NCBI RefSeq assembly: GCF_000187585.1
Contig: NZ_GL732463.1
Span: forward strand, 1,072,088-1,136,087
DNA length: 64,000 bases
Direction of reading: 5' to 3'
Source of the DNA: Streptococcus peroris ATCC 700780
GTDB taxonomy: Bacteria > Bacillota > Bacilli > Lactobacillales > Streptococcaceae
The position numbers were made by a program, and so were the translations under genes. Positions 1-9,266 of this stretch are shown one piece after another. The notes under the pieces are model-generated. The model was not told where the DNA came from and ran no database searches. It saw nothing but the letters and a program-made list of their open reading frames with translations. Position 1 is the stretch's first letter. Every line of letters starts with the position of its first letter.

Positions 1-1288
1 AGAGTTCCGTTTCAGCTGGATTGTTTGATGAGCAATCCGCCAATTTTCCTGGAAGATTTGAGATTTCTAAACCAGATTTCTTACGTGTAACCTCACGCGC
101 ACGTTTGGCAGCAACACGCGCTTTGGCAGCCAAAATCCCTTTTTCAACGATACGCTTAGCAATCTGTGGATTTTCCAACAAGAAGTCAGAAAATGCATCG
201 CTGAAGAGGCGATTGGTAATCTTCACAACTTCACTATTTCCAAGTTTCGTCTTGGTTTGACCTTCAAACTGTGGATTTGGATGTTTCACAGAGATGACAG
301 CAGTCAAACCTTCACGGACATCCTCACCTGTTAGGTTATCTTCGTTATCTTTTAGAAGTTTATTTTTACGAGCATAGTCGTTAATGACACGAGTTAAGGC
401 TGTACGGAAACCTTGTTCATGCGTTCCACCTTCATGGGTATGAATATTGTTAGCGAAGCTCATGACATTTTCATGGTAACCAGTTGTGTACTGCATAGCA
501 ACTTCGACTGTGATATCATCCATTTCACCATCTGTGTAGATTGGTGTATCAAAGATAACATCCTTGTTTTCGTTAATATATTTAACGTAACTCGCAATAC
601 CACCTTCATAGTGATAATGTTTGGTTTGTTCAAGTCCTTCACGTTTGTCAGTAATTGAGATTTGAAGGCCACGGTTCAAGAAGGCTAACTCTTGAATACG
701 TTTATTTAATTTGTCAAAGTCAAATGTCGTTGTTTCAGTAAAAATTTCTGGGTCTGGTGTAAAGTGTACGATTGTTCCCGTTTTATCTGTATCTCCAATC
801 ACCTTGAGATCAGCAACAACATGTCCACGACGGTATTCTTGGTAATGAATCTTTCCGTTTTTGTGAACACGAACATCCAACTGGGTTGAAAGGGCATTTA
901 CAACGGACGAACCTACACCGTGGAGTCCACCCGAAACCTTGTAACCGCCACCGCCAAATTTACCTCCAGCATGAAGAACAGTAAAGACTGTTTCAACGGC
1001 AGGACGCCCTGTTTTTTCTTGGATATCAACTGGAATTCCACGACCATCATCAATAACTGTAATCGAATCATCCGGTTCAATAAAAACCTCGATATGACTA
1101 GCGAATCCTGCCAAAGCCTCATCGATAGAGTTATCTACAATTTCCCACACTAGGTGGTGAAGACCTTCTTTGGCAGTTGAACCAATGTACATTCCTGGAC
1201 GCATACGAACAGCTTCCAGACCTTCCAAAACTTGAATTTGGCTGGCATCATAATCTTGTGCCTGTTGGTTTTTAATATCTTCTGTCAT
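1..1288 (-). CDS. gyrB: DNA gyrase subunit B (partial, N-terminal part)
   Basis: GyrB supplies the ATPase of DNA gyrase, which introduces negative supercoils together with GyrA. About 429 codons are present, from the ATG at 1288 to the window edge, so the C-terminal half is missing. The GHKL ATPase fold is visible: the N-box around residues 50-60 ([10 protein letters not shown]), the DDGRGIP motif near 80-86, and the glycine-rich [12 protein letters not shown] loop near 120. The transducer domain follows. The readable part ends at NPAETEL, just before the Toprim domain that would carry EGDSAGG. A GGAG-type ribosome site precedes the ATG. It lies 14 bases downstream of the HAD hydrolase gene and probably shares its transcript. 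Identity is very secure. Confidence 0.97.
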   Translation of the reverse strand, partial: MTEDIKNQQAQDYDASQIQVLEGLEAVRMRPGMYIGSTAKEGLHHLVWEIVDNSIDEALAGFASHIEVFIEPDDSITVIDDGRGIPVDIQEKTGRPAVETVFTVLHAGGKFGGGGYKVSGGLHGVGSSVVNALSTQLDVRVHKNGKIHYQEYRRGHVVADLKVIGDTDKTGTIVHFTPDPEIFTETTTFDFDKLNKRIQELAFLNRGLQISITDKREGLEQTKHYHYEGGIASYVKYINENKDVIFDTPIYTDGEMDDITVEVAMQYTTGYHENVMSFANNIHTHEGGTHEQGFRTALTRVINDYARKNKLLKDNEDNLTGEDVREGLTAVISVKHPNPQFEGQTKTKLGNSEVVKITNRLFSDAFSDFLLENPQIAKRIVEKGILAAKARVAAKRAREVTRKKSGLEISNLPGKLADCSSNNPAETEL

Positions 1289-1302
1289 TTTTCTCCTTTT
1301 TC

Positions 1303-1866
1303 TTACATGTCTATTGCTTGTTTTAAGGCCACAACGTTCTCAAAGAGATAGGCATCTAAGCCTGCAGCATGTCCTGCTTCTACATCAATGGCACGGTCAC
1401 CAACGACTAGACCTGATGTTATATGGTACTTATCACGTAAATAAATCATAGATTCAGGATCTGGCTTACGTTTAAATCCTGAACTAGCTGTCACTACTTC
1501 TGTAAAATAGGTGGCTATTTTGGTTTTTGAGAGAATCTCCAACACTTGATTATCTCGATGAGAAACTAAGAAATTACGACCACCTTGGTCTAAAATCTTT
1601 TCCAAGAGAGCAGGAATTCCTTCAAATAATACTGGGTGTTCAAGCTCACGAGCTTCGTTTTCTTTATATTTCTCAAGAAAGTTTTCAATTTCTGGAGCAT
1701 ACTTTTCGATGGCAAAGGCAGTCGAAACCTTCAAAGCTTCGTAGACACAGTCGTGTTCCTGCTCAATTCCAAACTCTGCTAATGTCTCCACAAAAGCAGC
1801 TGTAGATGTTTCATAATTATCAAGCAGAGTCCCACCTAAATCCCAGATATAATCGTGATATTTCAT
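1303..1866 (-). CDS. HAD-family hydrolase
   Basis: A 187-residue haloacid dehalogenase-superfamily protein, probably a small-molecule phosphatase of subfamily IA; the substrate is not predictable. Motif I is DLGGT with the nucleophile Asp9. The usual second Asp, the general acid two residues on, is Gly11. Motif II Ser is near residue 102 (FLVSHRDN), motif III Lys is near 132-134 (FKRKPDP) and motif IV is GDRAID near 156-161. An alpha-helical cap lies between residues 20 and 90. It is immediately upstream of gyrB on the same strand with a 14-base gap, an arrangement common in streptococci. The DxGGT form of motif I is seen in many family members, so loss of activity should not be assumed. Confidence 0.85.
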   Translation of the reverse strand: MKYHDYIWDLGGTLLDNYETSTAAFVETLAEFGIEQEHDCVYEALKVSTAFAIEKYAPEIENFLEKYKENEARELEHPVLFEGIPALLEKILDQGGRNFLVSHRDNQVLEILSKTKIATYFTEVVTASSGFKRKPDPESMIYLRDKYHITSGLVVGDRAIDVEAGHAAGLDAYLFENVVALKQAIDM

Positions 1867-1975
1867 ACCCTTTATTATATCATTTTTTTATGAAAAAAGC
1901 GATGTTTAGCTTGATTTTGACCTTAAAAAAGAGAAGAATCTCCTCAAGTAAGAAAGATCCTTCTCAGTTTCCATT

Positions 1976-2524
1976 TTATTTCTCAAAAACGTCTGTGTAG
2001 AGCATGCCATTTCTTAGTGACTCAGCATCTCCACCCAGTGTCTCAACCAAGTGGTAAGCAAAAGCTAAAGCTGTTGCTGGTCCACGGCTCGTAATGATGT
2101 TGCCATCTACGACTACTGTTTCTTTATGGTAGTGACCGTCAGCAATTTGATCTTGGACGCCATCGTAGCAGGTAAAGTTTCTTCCCTCTAGAAGACCTGC
2201 TCGATTTAAAGCAATTGGAGCTGCACAAATGGCCGCCACCTTTTTACCAACTTTCTCAAATTTTTGGAGTTCAGTGATTAATTGTTCATTGTCCCGCAAG
2301 TGGGCAGCGCCAGGCATACCTCCTGGAAGGACAATCATATCATAGCCTGACAAATCACCGTCAAATACAAAATCAGCTTGAACCTGAATAGCATGGGATC
2401 CTGTCACCTTATCTTTAAATCCAACCATATGACAGGTAATATTTGCACGACGCAAAACATCTACGACCGTCAAGGCTTCGATTTCTTCAAATCCGTTTGC
2501 TAGGATAACTGCAACTTTGGGCAT
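1976..2524 (-). CDS. DJ-1/PfpI family protein
   Basis: A 182-residue DJ-1/ThiJ/PfpI superfamily protein close to the YajL/DJ-1 branch. Such proteins are linked to protection against oxidative or glyoxal damage. The often transferred label of thiazole monophosphate biosynthesis is historical and not supported here. The conserved Glu14 (GFEEIEA) and the nucleophile-elbow Cys100 (AAICAAP) are present, with the PGG segment near residue 67 and the SRGPATA segment near residue 146. It follows rodA on the minus strand with only 10 bases between the genes, and the GGAGG before its ATG lies in that gap. It is therefore probably co-transcribed with dinG and rodA. Confidence 0.88.
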   Translation of the reverse strand: MPKVAVILANGFEEIEALTVVDVLRRANITCHMVGFKDKVTGSHAIQVQADFVFDGDLSGYDMIVLPGGMPGAAHLRDNEQLITELQKFEKVGKKVAAICAAPIALNRAGLLEGRNFTCYDGVQDQIADGHYHKETVVVDGNIITSRGPATALAFAYHLVETLGGDAESLRNGMLYTDVFEK

Positions 2525-2534
2525 AGCAACCTCC

Positions 2535-3758
2535 TTATTTCACTTTTTTCAACACAACTTTTTTACGTTTAAATCTTGTTCGACCACTCTTTTCGTCAGC
2601 TAGGTGTGTTTGATAACTCATAGATAATAGCAGACCAACACCGATGAGATTACTGATAATAGCCGACCCCCCTTGAGAAATGAATGGCAAGGGGATCCCC
2701 GTCAGAGGAAGGAGTCCTGTTACCGCACCAATATTTTCAAAGATGTGGAATAAGAGCATCATGATAAATCCAGTTGATATGTAGGTATAAAATTGATTGT
2801 TAGATTGAAGGGTAATCTTTAACATGCGATAGATGAGGAGCAGATAGAGTGCAATCACTACAACTGACCCAATAAAACCGAAATCTTCAGCGATAACTGT
2901 GAAAATCATATCACTCTCTCGAACTGGAATGAGGAGATTGGACACGTTATAGCCTTGACCAAATACACCACCACTACCGATTGCAATTTGCCCCTGTGCC
3001 TGTTGATAGGTAGTTGTCTGAGCATAATCAAAGGGATTGAGCCAAGCTAAGATACGGTTAATCTGATAAGTCGGCATCCCAAGCTGGTGCATAAAGGTAC
3101 GGCCATCTTTTGTGATGAAGATAGCTAAAAATCCCGCAATTGCTGATACAACCGATACAAGGACTGGGATGATAATCTTCCACGAAACACCTGATAATAA
3201 GACAAGACCTGAAAAGATTGCAACAAAAACCATTGCCGTCCCAAGGTCACTTTGCAAAGCCAGTAACACTAAAACTGGAATCGTAAAAATAATCATCCAA
3301 AAAATCAAAAGGAAATCTAAACCAATCGTTCGTTCTTTATCCTTATATTTTTTTGTGAACATTACAATCACATAAGCCAGCATCAAGATATAAGATATCT
3401 TCATGAATTCGGAAGGTTGAAAAAGCGTATACCCACTAAATGACACCCAGTTTTTAGCACCTGTTGCAGCCACTAAACTTGGATTATAAAAAACCAAAGG
3501 CAAGATCATCAAGGCAAGACCTAGACCGTATAAATAGGGAGTGGACTGCCATAAAAATTTTGTGTTAAAAAACATGACTACAAAACTAAAGATAATCCCT
3601 AGGGCTATCCATGCCAGTTGTTGCCCAAGTATAGGCCAAACATTGTTTGGGTAGTCATGACTTACTGCTATATAAATCGCTACAACTCCGATTACCAACA
3701 AACAAAATACTGGTAATATTAAACTATAATCGACCCTAGAGTCGAATGAACGCTTCAT
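2535..3758 (-). CDS. rodA: SEDS peptidoglycan glycosyltransferase RodA
   Basis: A 407-residue polytopic membrane protein of the SEDS (RodA/FtsW/SpoVE) family, which polymerises lipid II with a partner class B penicillin-binding protein during lateral or peripheral wall growth. About ten hydrophobic segments are visible. The family loop appears as TGIPLPFISQGGSA near the C-terminus, and the segment around RESDMIFTVIAEDFG is also typical. An ATG at 3773 overlaps the dinG stop, but the ATG at 3758 is chosen because AAGGAGG sits five bases before it and it gives the usual start MKRSFDSR. The C-terminal tail is basic (RFKRKKVVLKKVK). RodA is preferred over FtsW because no division cluster is nearby. 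Confidence 0.88.
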   Translation of the reverse strand: MKRSFDSRVDYSLILPVFCLLVIGVVAIYIAVSHDYPNNVWPILGQQLAWIALGIIFSFVVMFFNTKFLWQSTPYLYGLGLALMILPLVFYNPSLVAATGAKNWVSFSGYTLFQPSEFMKISYILMLAYVIVMFTKKYKDKERTIGLDFLLIFWMIIFTIPVLVLLALQSDLGTAMVFVAIFSGLVLLSGVSWKIIIPVLVSVVSAIAGFLAIFITKDGRTFMHQLGMPTYQINRILAWLNPFDYAQTTTYQQAQGQIAIGSGGVFGQGYNVSNLLIPVRESDMIFTVIAEDFGFIGSVVVIALYLLLIYRMLKITLQSNNQFYTYISTGFIMMLLFHIFENIGAVTGLLPLTGIPLPFISQGGSAIISNLIGVGLLLSMSYQTHLADEKSGRTRFKRKKVVLKKVK

Positions 3759-3769
3759 AACGGCCTCCT

Positions 3770-6241
3770 TCATTCTTTCTGGTATTCATTTCGTTGTTTA
3801 TTTAAAAAATCTTGAACGTTGACAAATACTTGCTCTCGACTAATATTCCTTACTCGACTAGTGCGAGACAAGGCCTTGCTGATTTGTTTGCCATATCGTT
3901 TACTTGCCATGCGGCTATCTAGAATCAGAACTGCAGAGCGTTGCCCCACTCGACGCATGGTTCTTCCAATTGCTTGCTTGAGACGAATAATTGCCATAGG
4001 AAGTTGGTAATCATAAAAAGGATTCTTCCCTTCCAAACGGAGTTCTTGATTCATCTTTTTGGTGAAGGAATCCTCTGGATTTTGAAAGGGCAAACGTGTC
4101 ACCACTTCAATAACCCGAGGATGTCTCGAAAAATCAACACCTTCCCAGAAACTTCCAGCTCCAAGTAAGAGCTCACGCTCTCCTTTTTCAAAGCGTTTTT
4201 TCAATTGGGCTGGTTCCCCGTGCTTATACTGGGCTAGATGGGAAATCCTCAAACTATCTGATACCTGCAACAATAGATCTTTTGCAGTAAATAAGACTAA
4301 AATCGGTTCTTCGAGGTAGGACAAATCTTCTAGAACTTCCACAATTGCTTGAGCATACTCGTCATTCGAAACCTCAGTCACCAATGGAAAATCATTTACC
4401 AAGAAAATTTCTTGATTTTCTTGAAACTGTTCGTCAAGGTAGTAAAAGCTGGCTTGAGGAAAACCTAACAATTCTGGCAAGGAAACTCTACTACTAATTT
4501 CTAGGGTTGCAGAGATTCCGAGAAGCTGACAGGATTCTGGAAATATCTGAGAAAATAGTAAACGCTGATTGCGACTAGAGGTAATCTCGATTTTTTTACT
4601 CGAAAGTTCTGAAACTGATAACCAAAATTCTCCTTCAGACGAGAAAAATCTCTGATAGTCTTTAAACTCAGCGAGACTCAACTCTGAGAAATCCTGTCGA
4701 AGCTTATCAATGCTACTAGCTGGGCACATCTTACGTTTACCAGATAGAAACTGCTCCAGCAGATAAGAAAGCTCAAAACGAATGCTCTCTAGCAGACGTC
4801 TTTGAAGCATACCTTCTTCAGTAGATAGAGCTTGGTCTAGTTGGTCCACCAAATCTGTTAGCAAATAAGATTTTCGAGAAAGATTTTCCAAGGTCAGCAA
4901 GATTTTCTGGGCTTCATCTAAAATCAAGAGACGCCCTTCTAAAAGACTCGGATCATCTTCAAGTCGGGTAACGAGGTAAGCATGATTGGTCACTAGCAAC
5001 TTACAAGAACGCGCTTTTCCCTGACCACGTCTCCAAAAATCCTCTAGCCAAAAGAGAGAGTCTTTGTGAAGGTTGCCATCGTGTACCAAGTTCGGCAAAA
5101 ATTGCTGATAGCGATAAAGCTGCCCAATTTCGTCTAAATCCCCAGTATCTGTTTCAGTCAACCAAACTAGGAGTTGCATCTTGAAACGCGTATACAAACG
5201 ATTGGATTCTTCTTCCTCCAACACCTCATAAAAAGCATCTAGTTTCAAGTAATTCTGTGGCCCTTTGAGACTGTGGATAGAGATATGAAAAATCTCCTCT
5301 AGTCTTTTTGCCTCCTCTTGCATCACTTGATTTTGAAGGATTTTAGTTGGAACACTGAGCAGGATGCCCTCTTCATGTTCAAGTGACAAGGCCGGTAGGA
5401 GATAACCATAGGTTTTTCCAATCCCGGTTTGAGCCTGAATAAAGGAAATGGCTTCCTCTTGCAAGCACTCTTGAACCTTTTGAGCGAAACATTTTTGCAG
5501 TTTTCTCTCTTCCAAACCCAACAAGGAAATATTGGTCTCGAAATCTTTTGAGAGTTTGCGTGGAGAAAGGACTGGCTTCTCTTTTCTTAAGAATAGACCT
5601 TGCACCTCGACCAAGTCATGTTCTACTAAGAGAGACTGTTTCTGATAAACTTCCTCGATGACCATGTATGATTCGTACAATAAGCTATCAGCCAGACTTA
5701 ATAAGCGCTCCAACAAACCTTTTGGAAGTTGAAACATCTTTTGTCTCATACAAAGAAAGAGTTCTGCCGTTGCTTGGGCATCTGATAAGGCTGTGTGAGC
5801 TTGCTCCAAGGGAATTCCCAACTCTTGGCAGAGAATTCCAAGATTATACTTTTCAAGCTGAGGATAAAAGACTTGAGCCAACTCAACCGTATCGATACGA
5901 GGGGTGCGTAATTCATAACCTTCAAAAAATAGGAATTCTGCCAACAAATTGGCATCGAACTGAACATTGTGCGCAACAAAAATACCGTCTTTGACCAGTT
6001 CAAAAATCTTTCCAGCTACCTGGGAAAACTCTGGAGCCTTTGCTAAACGCTTATCAGTCAAACCCGTTAATTCTTTGATATGAGAATCCAAGTGTTCATG
6101 CGGATTGACATCAGTGGCATATTGCTCAACAATCTCACCATCTTCAATGACTACAATTCCCACTTGGATGATTTTTGCCTTGCTTCCGGTACTTGTTGCT
6201 TCTAAATCTACAACCACATACCGATCATTTCTAAAATTCAT
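3770..6241 (-). CDS. dinG: Bifunctional DnaQ-type exonuclease / DinG-type helicase
   Basis: A protein of about 823 residues fusing an N-terminal DEDD 3'-5' exonuclease (about residues 1-165) to an XPD/DinG superfamily 2 helicase, the usual Gram-positive form of DinG. Exonuclease motifs are VDLEATSTG, AHNVQFDANLL and HTALSDAQAT. The helicase shows the Walker A-like TGIGKT, the motif II LILDEAQ, FWEGVDF and the motif VI IGRTMRR. It probably acts in DNA repair or replication. Its stop overlaps the first possible rodA start by four bases. No Shine-Dalgarno is visible before the start. GTG at 6244 directly precedes the ATG at 6241, and a TATAAT box lies five bases before the GTG, so the mRNA may be leaderless. 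Confidence 0.9.
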   Translation of the reverse strand: MNFRNDRYVVVDLEATSTGSKAKIIQVGIVVIEDGEIVEQYATDVNPHEHLDSHIKELTGLTDKRLAKAPEFSQVAGKIFELVKDGIFVAHNVQFDANLLAEFLFFEGYELRTPRIDTVELAQVFYPQLEKYNLGILCQELGIPLEQAHTALSDAQATAELFLCMRQKMFQLPKGLLERLLSLADSLLYESYMVIEEVYQKQSLLVEHDLVEVQGLFLRKEKPVLSPRKLSKDFETNISLLGLEERKLQKCFAQKVQECLQEEAISFIQAQTGIGKTYGYLLPALSLEHEEGILLSVPTKILQNQVMQEEAKRLEEIFHISIHSLKGPQNYLKLDAFYEVLEEEESNRLYTRFKMQLLVWLTETDTGDLDEIGQLYRYQQFLPNLVHDGNLHKDSLFWLEDFWRRGQGKARSCKLLVTNHAYLVTRLEDDPSLLEGRLLILDEAQKILLTLENLSRKSYLLTDLVDQLDQALSTEEGMLQRRLLESIRFELSYLLEQFLSGKRKMCPASSIDKLRQDFSELSLAEFKDYQRFFSSEGEFWLSVSELSSKKIEITSSRNQRLLFSQIFPESCQLLGISATLEISSRVSLPELLGFPQASFYYLDEQFQENQEIFLVNDFPLVTEVSNDEYAQAIVEVLEDLSYLEEPILVLFTAKDLLLQVSDSLRISHLAQYKHGEPAQLKKRFEKGERELLLGAGSFWEGVDFSRHPRVIEVVTRLPFQNPEDSFTKKMNQELRLEGKNPFYDYQLPMAIIRLKQAIGRTMRRVGQRSAVLILDSRMASKRYGKQISKALSRTSRVRNISREQVFVNVQDFLNKQRNEYQKE

Positions 6242-6249
6242 CACTAAAA

Positions 6250-6255
6250 ATTATA
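6250..6255 (-). promoter_or_regulatory. -10 box of dinG promoter
   Basis: A perfect TATAAT reads on the minus strand, with only five bases between it and the GTG at 6244. No convincing TTGACA-like -35 was found at 16-18 bases. If this box is used, the transcript starts at or within one or two bases of the start codon. Confidence 0.55.
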
Positions 6256-6362
6256 TCAAAATTTACACCATTTGACACCCATGAACTTTATTTGAAGAGT
6301 CAAGTTTCTTGCAAGATTTAAACAAAAATGATTGAATAAAATGGTAGAAAAGGAGGAAATTC

Positions 6363-6548
6363 ATGAACCCATTGGATTTGTTTAATCAAGTAAAAGAACT
6401 CGTCGAGAAAAAAAATTTTTCTGCAGCAAAAACATTTGTTGAAGAAAACAAGGATCAACTAGGGGACTACCTTAGCCAAGCGCAAGCATTGGTTTCAGGC
6501 TCAGAAGGGCTTGACGGTCTTGTAGATAAGGTCAAAGGCCTCTTCTAA
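6363..6548 (+). CDS. Small conserved-type protein of unknown function
   Basis: A 61-residue protein, charged and predicted mostly helical, with no signal peptide, membrane segment or cysteine. It has a repeated-looking pattern of short amphipathic helices (KELVEKKNFSAAKTFVEE, then LGDYLSQAQALV, then a C-terminal LVDKVKGLF). I do not recognise a function. A strong AGGAGG lies six bases before the ATG, and a strong hairpin terminator follows within ten bases, so it looks like a genuine, independently transcribed monocistronic gene. It is divergent from dinG and convergent with nnrD. Confidence 0.7.
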   Translation: MNPLDLFNQVKELVEKKNFSAAKTFVEENKDQLGDYLSQAQALVSGSEGLDGLVDKVKGLF

Positions 6549-6553
6549 TAGTC

Positions 6554-6586
6554 AAAAGACACCTGAAAAATTCAGGTGTCTTTTTG
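6554..6586. terminator. Bidirectional intrinsic terminator
   Basis: Arms of 14 bases (6554-6567 and 6571-6584) around a three-base A loop, with A and T tracts on the two sides, so it can work in both directions. The nnrD stop codon (6572-6574, minus) lies inside the stem, so the last nnrD codons form part of its own terminator. Confidence 0.9.
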
Positions 6587-7420
6587 TATTTTCTTCATGA
6601 ATGCAGGAATATGTTGACTAATCGTGGTTGGCAGAACTACATAATTGTCCTCAGCTAGTTCTTGGGCAATTGCTGAATGCAGATATGTCGCTACTGTCAC
6701 TCTTTCATAGAGACTAACTTGGTGAAATTGACCTACAAAGCCAGCGATCATCCCAGCCAGAGTATCCCCCATACCCCCAGTCGCCTGATAAGGACCCCCA
6801 ACCTCTAACTGATAAAAATCATCTTGACCAGCTTGCCAGATTCGAGTCGCAGGACCTTTTTGAACTAGAATCGTCCCTGAAGGAAAACTCTTCAAAGCCT
6901 CTCCTGTTTCCTCAGCTCCTTGAGAAGTCAAATCTAAGCCTGATAAGACTTGCCATTCCCTTTGATGTGGAGTTAAAACAAGGTGGGCTTTAGGAAATTT
7001 CAACCCCGACTTAGCAAAAATAGATAGGGCACCACCATCCAGTATGAGAGTCTGGTCTTGGTCTAAATGATCAAAAACTGTTTGGAGAAGCTCTTCTCCA
7101 CGCCCATCATCCACTAGTCCAGGTCCAACCAAGACAATGTTAGCCTTCTGCAACTGTTGCTCAAGTAATTGCTTATCGTCAAGAGCAAAAGCCATAGCCT
7201 CTGGAACATGGCTATGTAGCGCTGGAATATTCTCTTTATCCGTAGCTACTGTCACTAAGCCTGCACCACTTCTAACAGCCCCTAAGGCAGCCATAATAAT
7301 CGCTCCACCATAAGGATACGTTCCACCAATCAAGAGAAGACGACTGTAGTCTCCCTTATGACTAGAACGAGGACGCTCGATGATCACTTTTTTTAGTAAA
7401 GCTTTCTTAATATCCTTCAT
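6572..7420 (-). CDS. nnrD: ADP/ATP-dependent (S)-NAD(P)H-hydrate dehydratase
   Basis: A 282-residue protein of the YjeF C-terminal (carbohydrate kinase-like) family. It dehydrates damaged NAD(P)H hydrates back to NAD(P)H using ADP or ATP in the cytoplasm. The nucleotide-binding GGTYPYGGA segment near residue 33 and the family hallmark GGMGDTLAGMIAGF near residue 215 are visible. Length is right for the stand-alone dehydratase without the epimerase domain. The start is supported by AAGGAAG before the ATG. A -10-like TATAAT lies in the gap to folD behind the folD terminator, so it may have its own promoter. Confidence 0.9.
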   Translation of the reverse strand: MKDIKKALLKKVIIERPRSSHKGDYSRLLLIGGTYPYGGAIIMAALGAVRSGAGLVTVATDKENIPALHSHVPEAMAFALDDKQLLEQQLQKANIVLVGPGLVDDGRGEELLQTVFDHLDQDQTLILDGGALSIFAKSGLKFPKAHLVLTPHQREWQVLSGLDLTSQGAEETGEALKSFPSGTILVQKGPATRIWQAGQDDFYQLEVGGPYQATGGMGDTLAGMIAGFVGQFHQVSLYERVTVATYLHSAIAQELAEDNYVVLPTTISQHIPAFMKKIQKDT

Positions 7421-7492
7421 TATTACTTCCTTACTACTTCTTGTCTCTCATTATACTACAAAATAATAGATAGAAGTATCATTACTGAAAAT

Positions 7493-7519
7493 AAAAAGTC
7501 GAGATATTACTATCTCAAC
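7493..7519 (-). terminator. Intrinsic terminator after folD
   Basis: On the minus strand a nine-base-pair stem (GTTGAGATA with TATCTCGAC, loop GTAA) is followed by a T tract. It lies just past the folD stop and separates folD from nnrD. Confidence 0.88.
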
Positions 7520-7536
7520 TATTTTTCATAGTAAAC

Positions 7537-8394
7537 TTAGTCTTTATCCAGCGTTCTTAAAGCAGCCTGATAAGTTTGCTCCATCAGCATGGTAATCGTC
7601 ATAGGCCCAACTCCACCAGGTACAGGTGTGATATGGCTAGCGACTGGTGCAACAGCATCGTAGTCAACATCTCCACAGAGCTTGCCATTTTCATCTCGGT
7701 TCATTCCCACATCAATGACAACTGCACCAGCTTTGACAAAATCAGCAGTCACGAACTTAGCACGGCCGATTGCTACTACAAGAATGTCGGCTTTAGATGC
7801 TACTTGGGCTAGATTGTGGGTGCGAGAGTGGGTCAAGGTGACAGTTGCATTTTTAGCCAAGAGCAACTGAGCCATGGGTTTGCCAACAATATTTGAACGA
7901 CCAATTACGACCGCATTTTTACCTTCTAAATCAATCCCATACTCATGAAACATCTCCATAATTCCTGCTGGAGTTGAAGGAATCATCACTGGATGACCAG
8001 ACCAAAGACGCCCCATGTTGAGCGGATGAAAACCATCTACATCCTTTTCAGGGTCAATGGCCAATAAAACTTCCTCTTCATCGATGTGTTTTGGCAATGG
8101 CAACTGGACCAAAATCCCATGCCATGCTGGATCTTGATTGTATTTGGCAATCAACTCCAACAATTCATCTTGAGTAATGGTCTCCGGAACACGTACAACT
8201 TCACTATGGAAACCCGCTGCGATTGCTGAACGTTCCTTGTTACGAACGTAAACCTGGCTAGCAGGATTGCCCCCAACCAAAATAACCACCAAACCAGGAA
8301 CCAAGCCTGTCTCTTCCTTTAGTTTGGCTGTTTTTTCAGCCAGTTGTCCTTGTAGCTTGGCTGCTAAAGCCTTCCCATCAATAATCTGTGTCAT
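7537..8394 (-). CDS. folD: Methylenetetrahydrofolate dehydrogenase/cyclohydrolase
   Basis: FolD interconverts 5,10-methylene-THF, 5,10-methenyl-THF and 10-formyl-THF in the cytoplasm, feeding purine, formyl-Met-tRNA and methionine synthesis. The 285-residue length is standard. The catalytic segment YVRNKERS with Lys53, the NADP-binding loop [14 protein letters not shown] and the C-terminal [10 protein letters not shown] signature are present. The ATG at 8394 is chosen over an in-frame upstream start because it gives the usual [11 protein letters not shown] start and the family length. A candidate Met box lies about 82 bases upstream and an extended -10 about 30 bases upstream, which suggests methionine-linked control. 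Confidence 0.95.
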   Translation of the reverse strand: MTQIIDGKALAAKLQGQLAEKTAKLKEETGLVPGLVVILVGGNPASQVYVRNKERSAIAAGFHSEVVRVPETITQDELLELIAKYNQDPAWHGILVQLPLPKHIDEEEVLLAIDPEKDVDGFHPLNMGRLWSGHPVMIPSTPAGIMEMFHEYGIDLEGKNAVVIGRSNIVGKPMAQLLLAKNATVTLTHSRTHNLAQVASKADILVVAIGRAKFVTADFVKAGAVVIDVGMNRDENGKLCGDVDYDAVAPVASHITPVPGGVGPMTITMLMEQTYQAALRTLDKD

Positions 8395-8424
8395 GTATTT
8401 TCTCTTTTCTAACAAATATCCTCT

Positions 8425-8430
8425 ATTATA
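8425..8430 (-). promoter_or_regulatory. Extended -10 of folD promoter
   Basis: On the minus strand TGTTATAAT, an extended -10, lies about 30 bases before the folD ATG. No clear -35 hexamer is seen at 17 bases, which is common for activator-dependent promoters. Confidence 0.6.
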
Positions 8431-8475
8431 ACAAAAAATCGCTCGACCTTCTAACACTTCTTACCTAAGATTCCC

Positions 8476-8492
8476 TATAGTCTGAAACTATA
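8476..8492. promoter_or_regulatory. Candidate Met box (MtaR-type operator) upstream of folD
   Basis: The 17-base TATAGTCTGAAACTATA is a near-perfect inverted repeat. It matches the TATAGTTTnAAACTATA Met box described for LysR-type MtaR/MetR regulators in streptococci and differs from the metE box in this window by a single base. Its centre lies roughly 65 bases before the predicted folD transcript start, the usual position for a LysR activator. Confidence 0.7.
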
Positions 8493-8493
8493 A

Positions 8494-8517
8494 GAAAAAG
8501 CCCCCTTGGAGCTTTTC
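8494..8517 (-). terminator. Intrinsic terminator after glnPQ
   Basis: On the minus strand a GAAAAGCTCC / GGGGCTTTTTC stem with one bulge is followed by a weak T-rich tract. It lies directly next to the Met box, between the transporter operon and folD. Confidence 0.65.
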
Positions 8518-8531
8518 TAATAAACAATGTT

Positions 8532-9266
8532 TTACAAAACCTTACTCAAGAAATCCTTGGTTCTTTGTTCTTGTGTTTGGTCAAAAACTTGCTCAGGTGT
8601 TCCATCCTCGACAACTACACCGTCAGCCATAAAAATAACACGGTCTGCCACTTCACGCGCAAAACCCATCTCATGTGTTACGATGACCATGGTCATACCT
8701 GACTTGGCAAGTTCTTGCATAACTGCTAGTACTTCCCCTACCATTTCTGGGTCTAGGGCAGAAGTCGGTTCATCAAAAAGTAGGACATCTGGTTCCATGG
8801 CAAGACCACGCGCGATAGCAATACGCTGTTGCTGACCTCCAGACAAACTTTGTGGATAGGCATCAGCCTTATCTGGCAAACCAACCTTCTCCAAGAGCTC
8901 ATGCGCTCTCTTTTCAGCCACTTCTTTATTTTCTCCCTTAGTCTTAATTGGAGAAAGTGTAATGTTTCCCATAACTGTCATATTTGGGAAGAGATTGAAT
9001 TGTTGGAAAACCATTCCCATCTTTTCACGCATAGCAAAGAGGTCATTTTTCTTATCCGTAATGTCTACACCTTCAAAGATAACCTTTCCTTTTGTAGCCT
9101 CTTCGAGGAGATTCATGGAACGAAGGAGTGTTGACTTACCGCTTCCAGAAGGGCCGATAATGACCACTACTTCCCCTTTTTTGATTTCAAGATCAATCCC
9201 TTTTAAAACTTCATTCTTTCCAAAGCTTTTATGAAGGTTTTCAATTTTAATTAGCGTTTCAGTCAT
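8532..9266 (-). CDS. glnQ: Polar amino acid ABC transporter ATPase
   Basis: A 244-residue ATPase of the GlnQ/HisP family that energises uptake of a polar amino acid such as glutamine or glutamate; the exact substrate is not readable from the sequence. Walker [10 protein letters not shown] is near residues 38-46, with the signature LSGGQQQR, Walker [12 protein letters not shown] and the H-loop VTHEMGF. It shares one base with the end of the permease gene (9266), so the two are translationally coupled. No substrate-binding protein gene is adjacent; the permease has no fused binding domain, so the binding protein must be encoded elsewhere. Confidence 0.9.
   Translation of the reverse strand: MTETLIKIENLHKSFGKNEVLKGIDLEIKKGEVVVIIGPSGSGKSTLLRSMNLLEEATKGKVIFEGVDITDKKNDLFAMREKMGMVFQQFNLFPNMTVMGNITLSPIKTKGENKEVAEKRAHELLEKVGLPDKADAYPQSLSGGQQQRIAIARGLAMEPDVLLFDEPTSALDPEMVGEVLAVMQELAKSGMTMVIVTHEMGFAREVADRVIFMADGVVVEDGTPEQVFDQTQEQRTKDFLSKVL

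Noticed and set aside
8395-8457. Upstream extension of folD
   Set aside because: It would place the extended -10 box inside the gene and give a non-family N-terminus.
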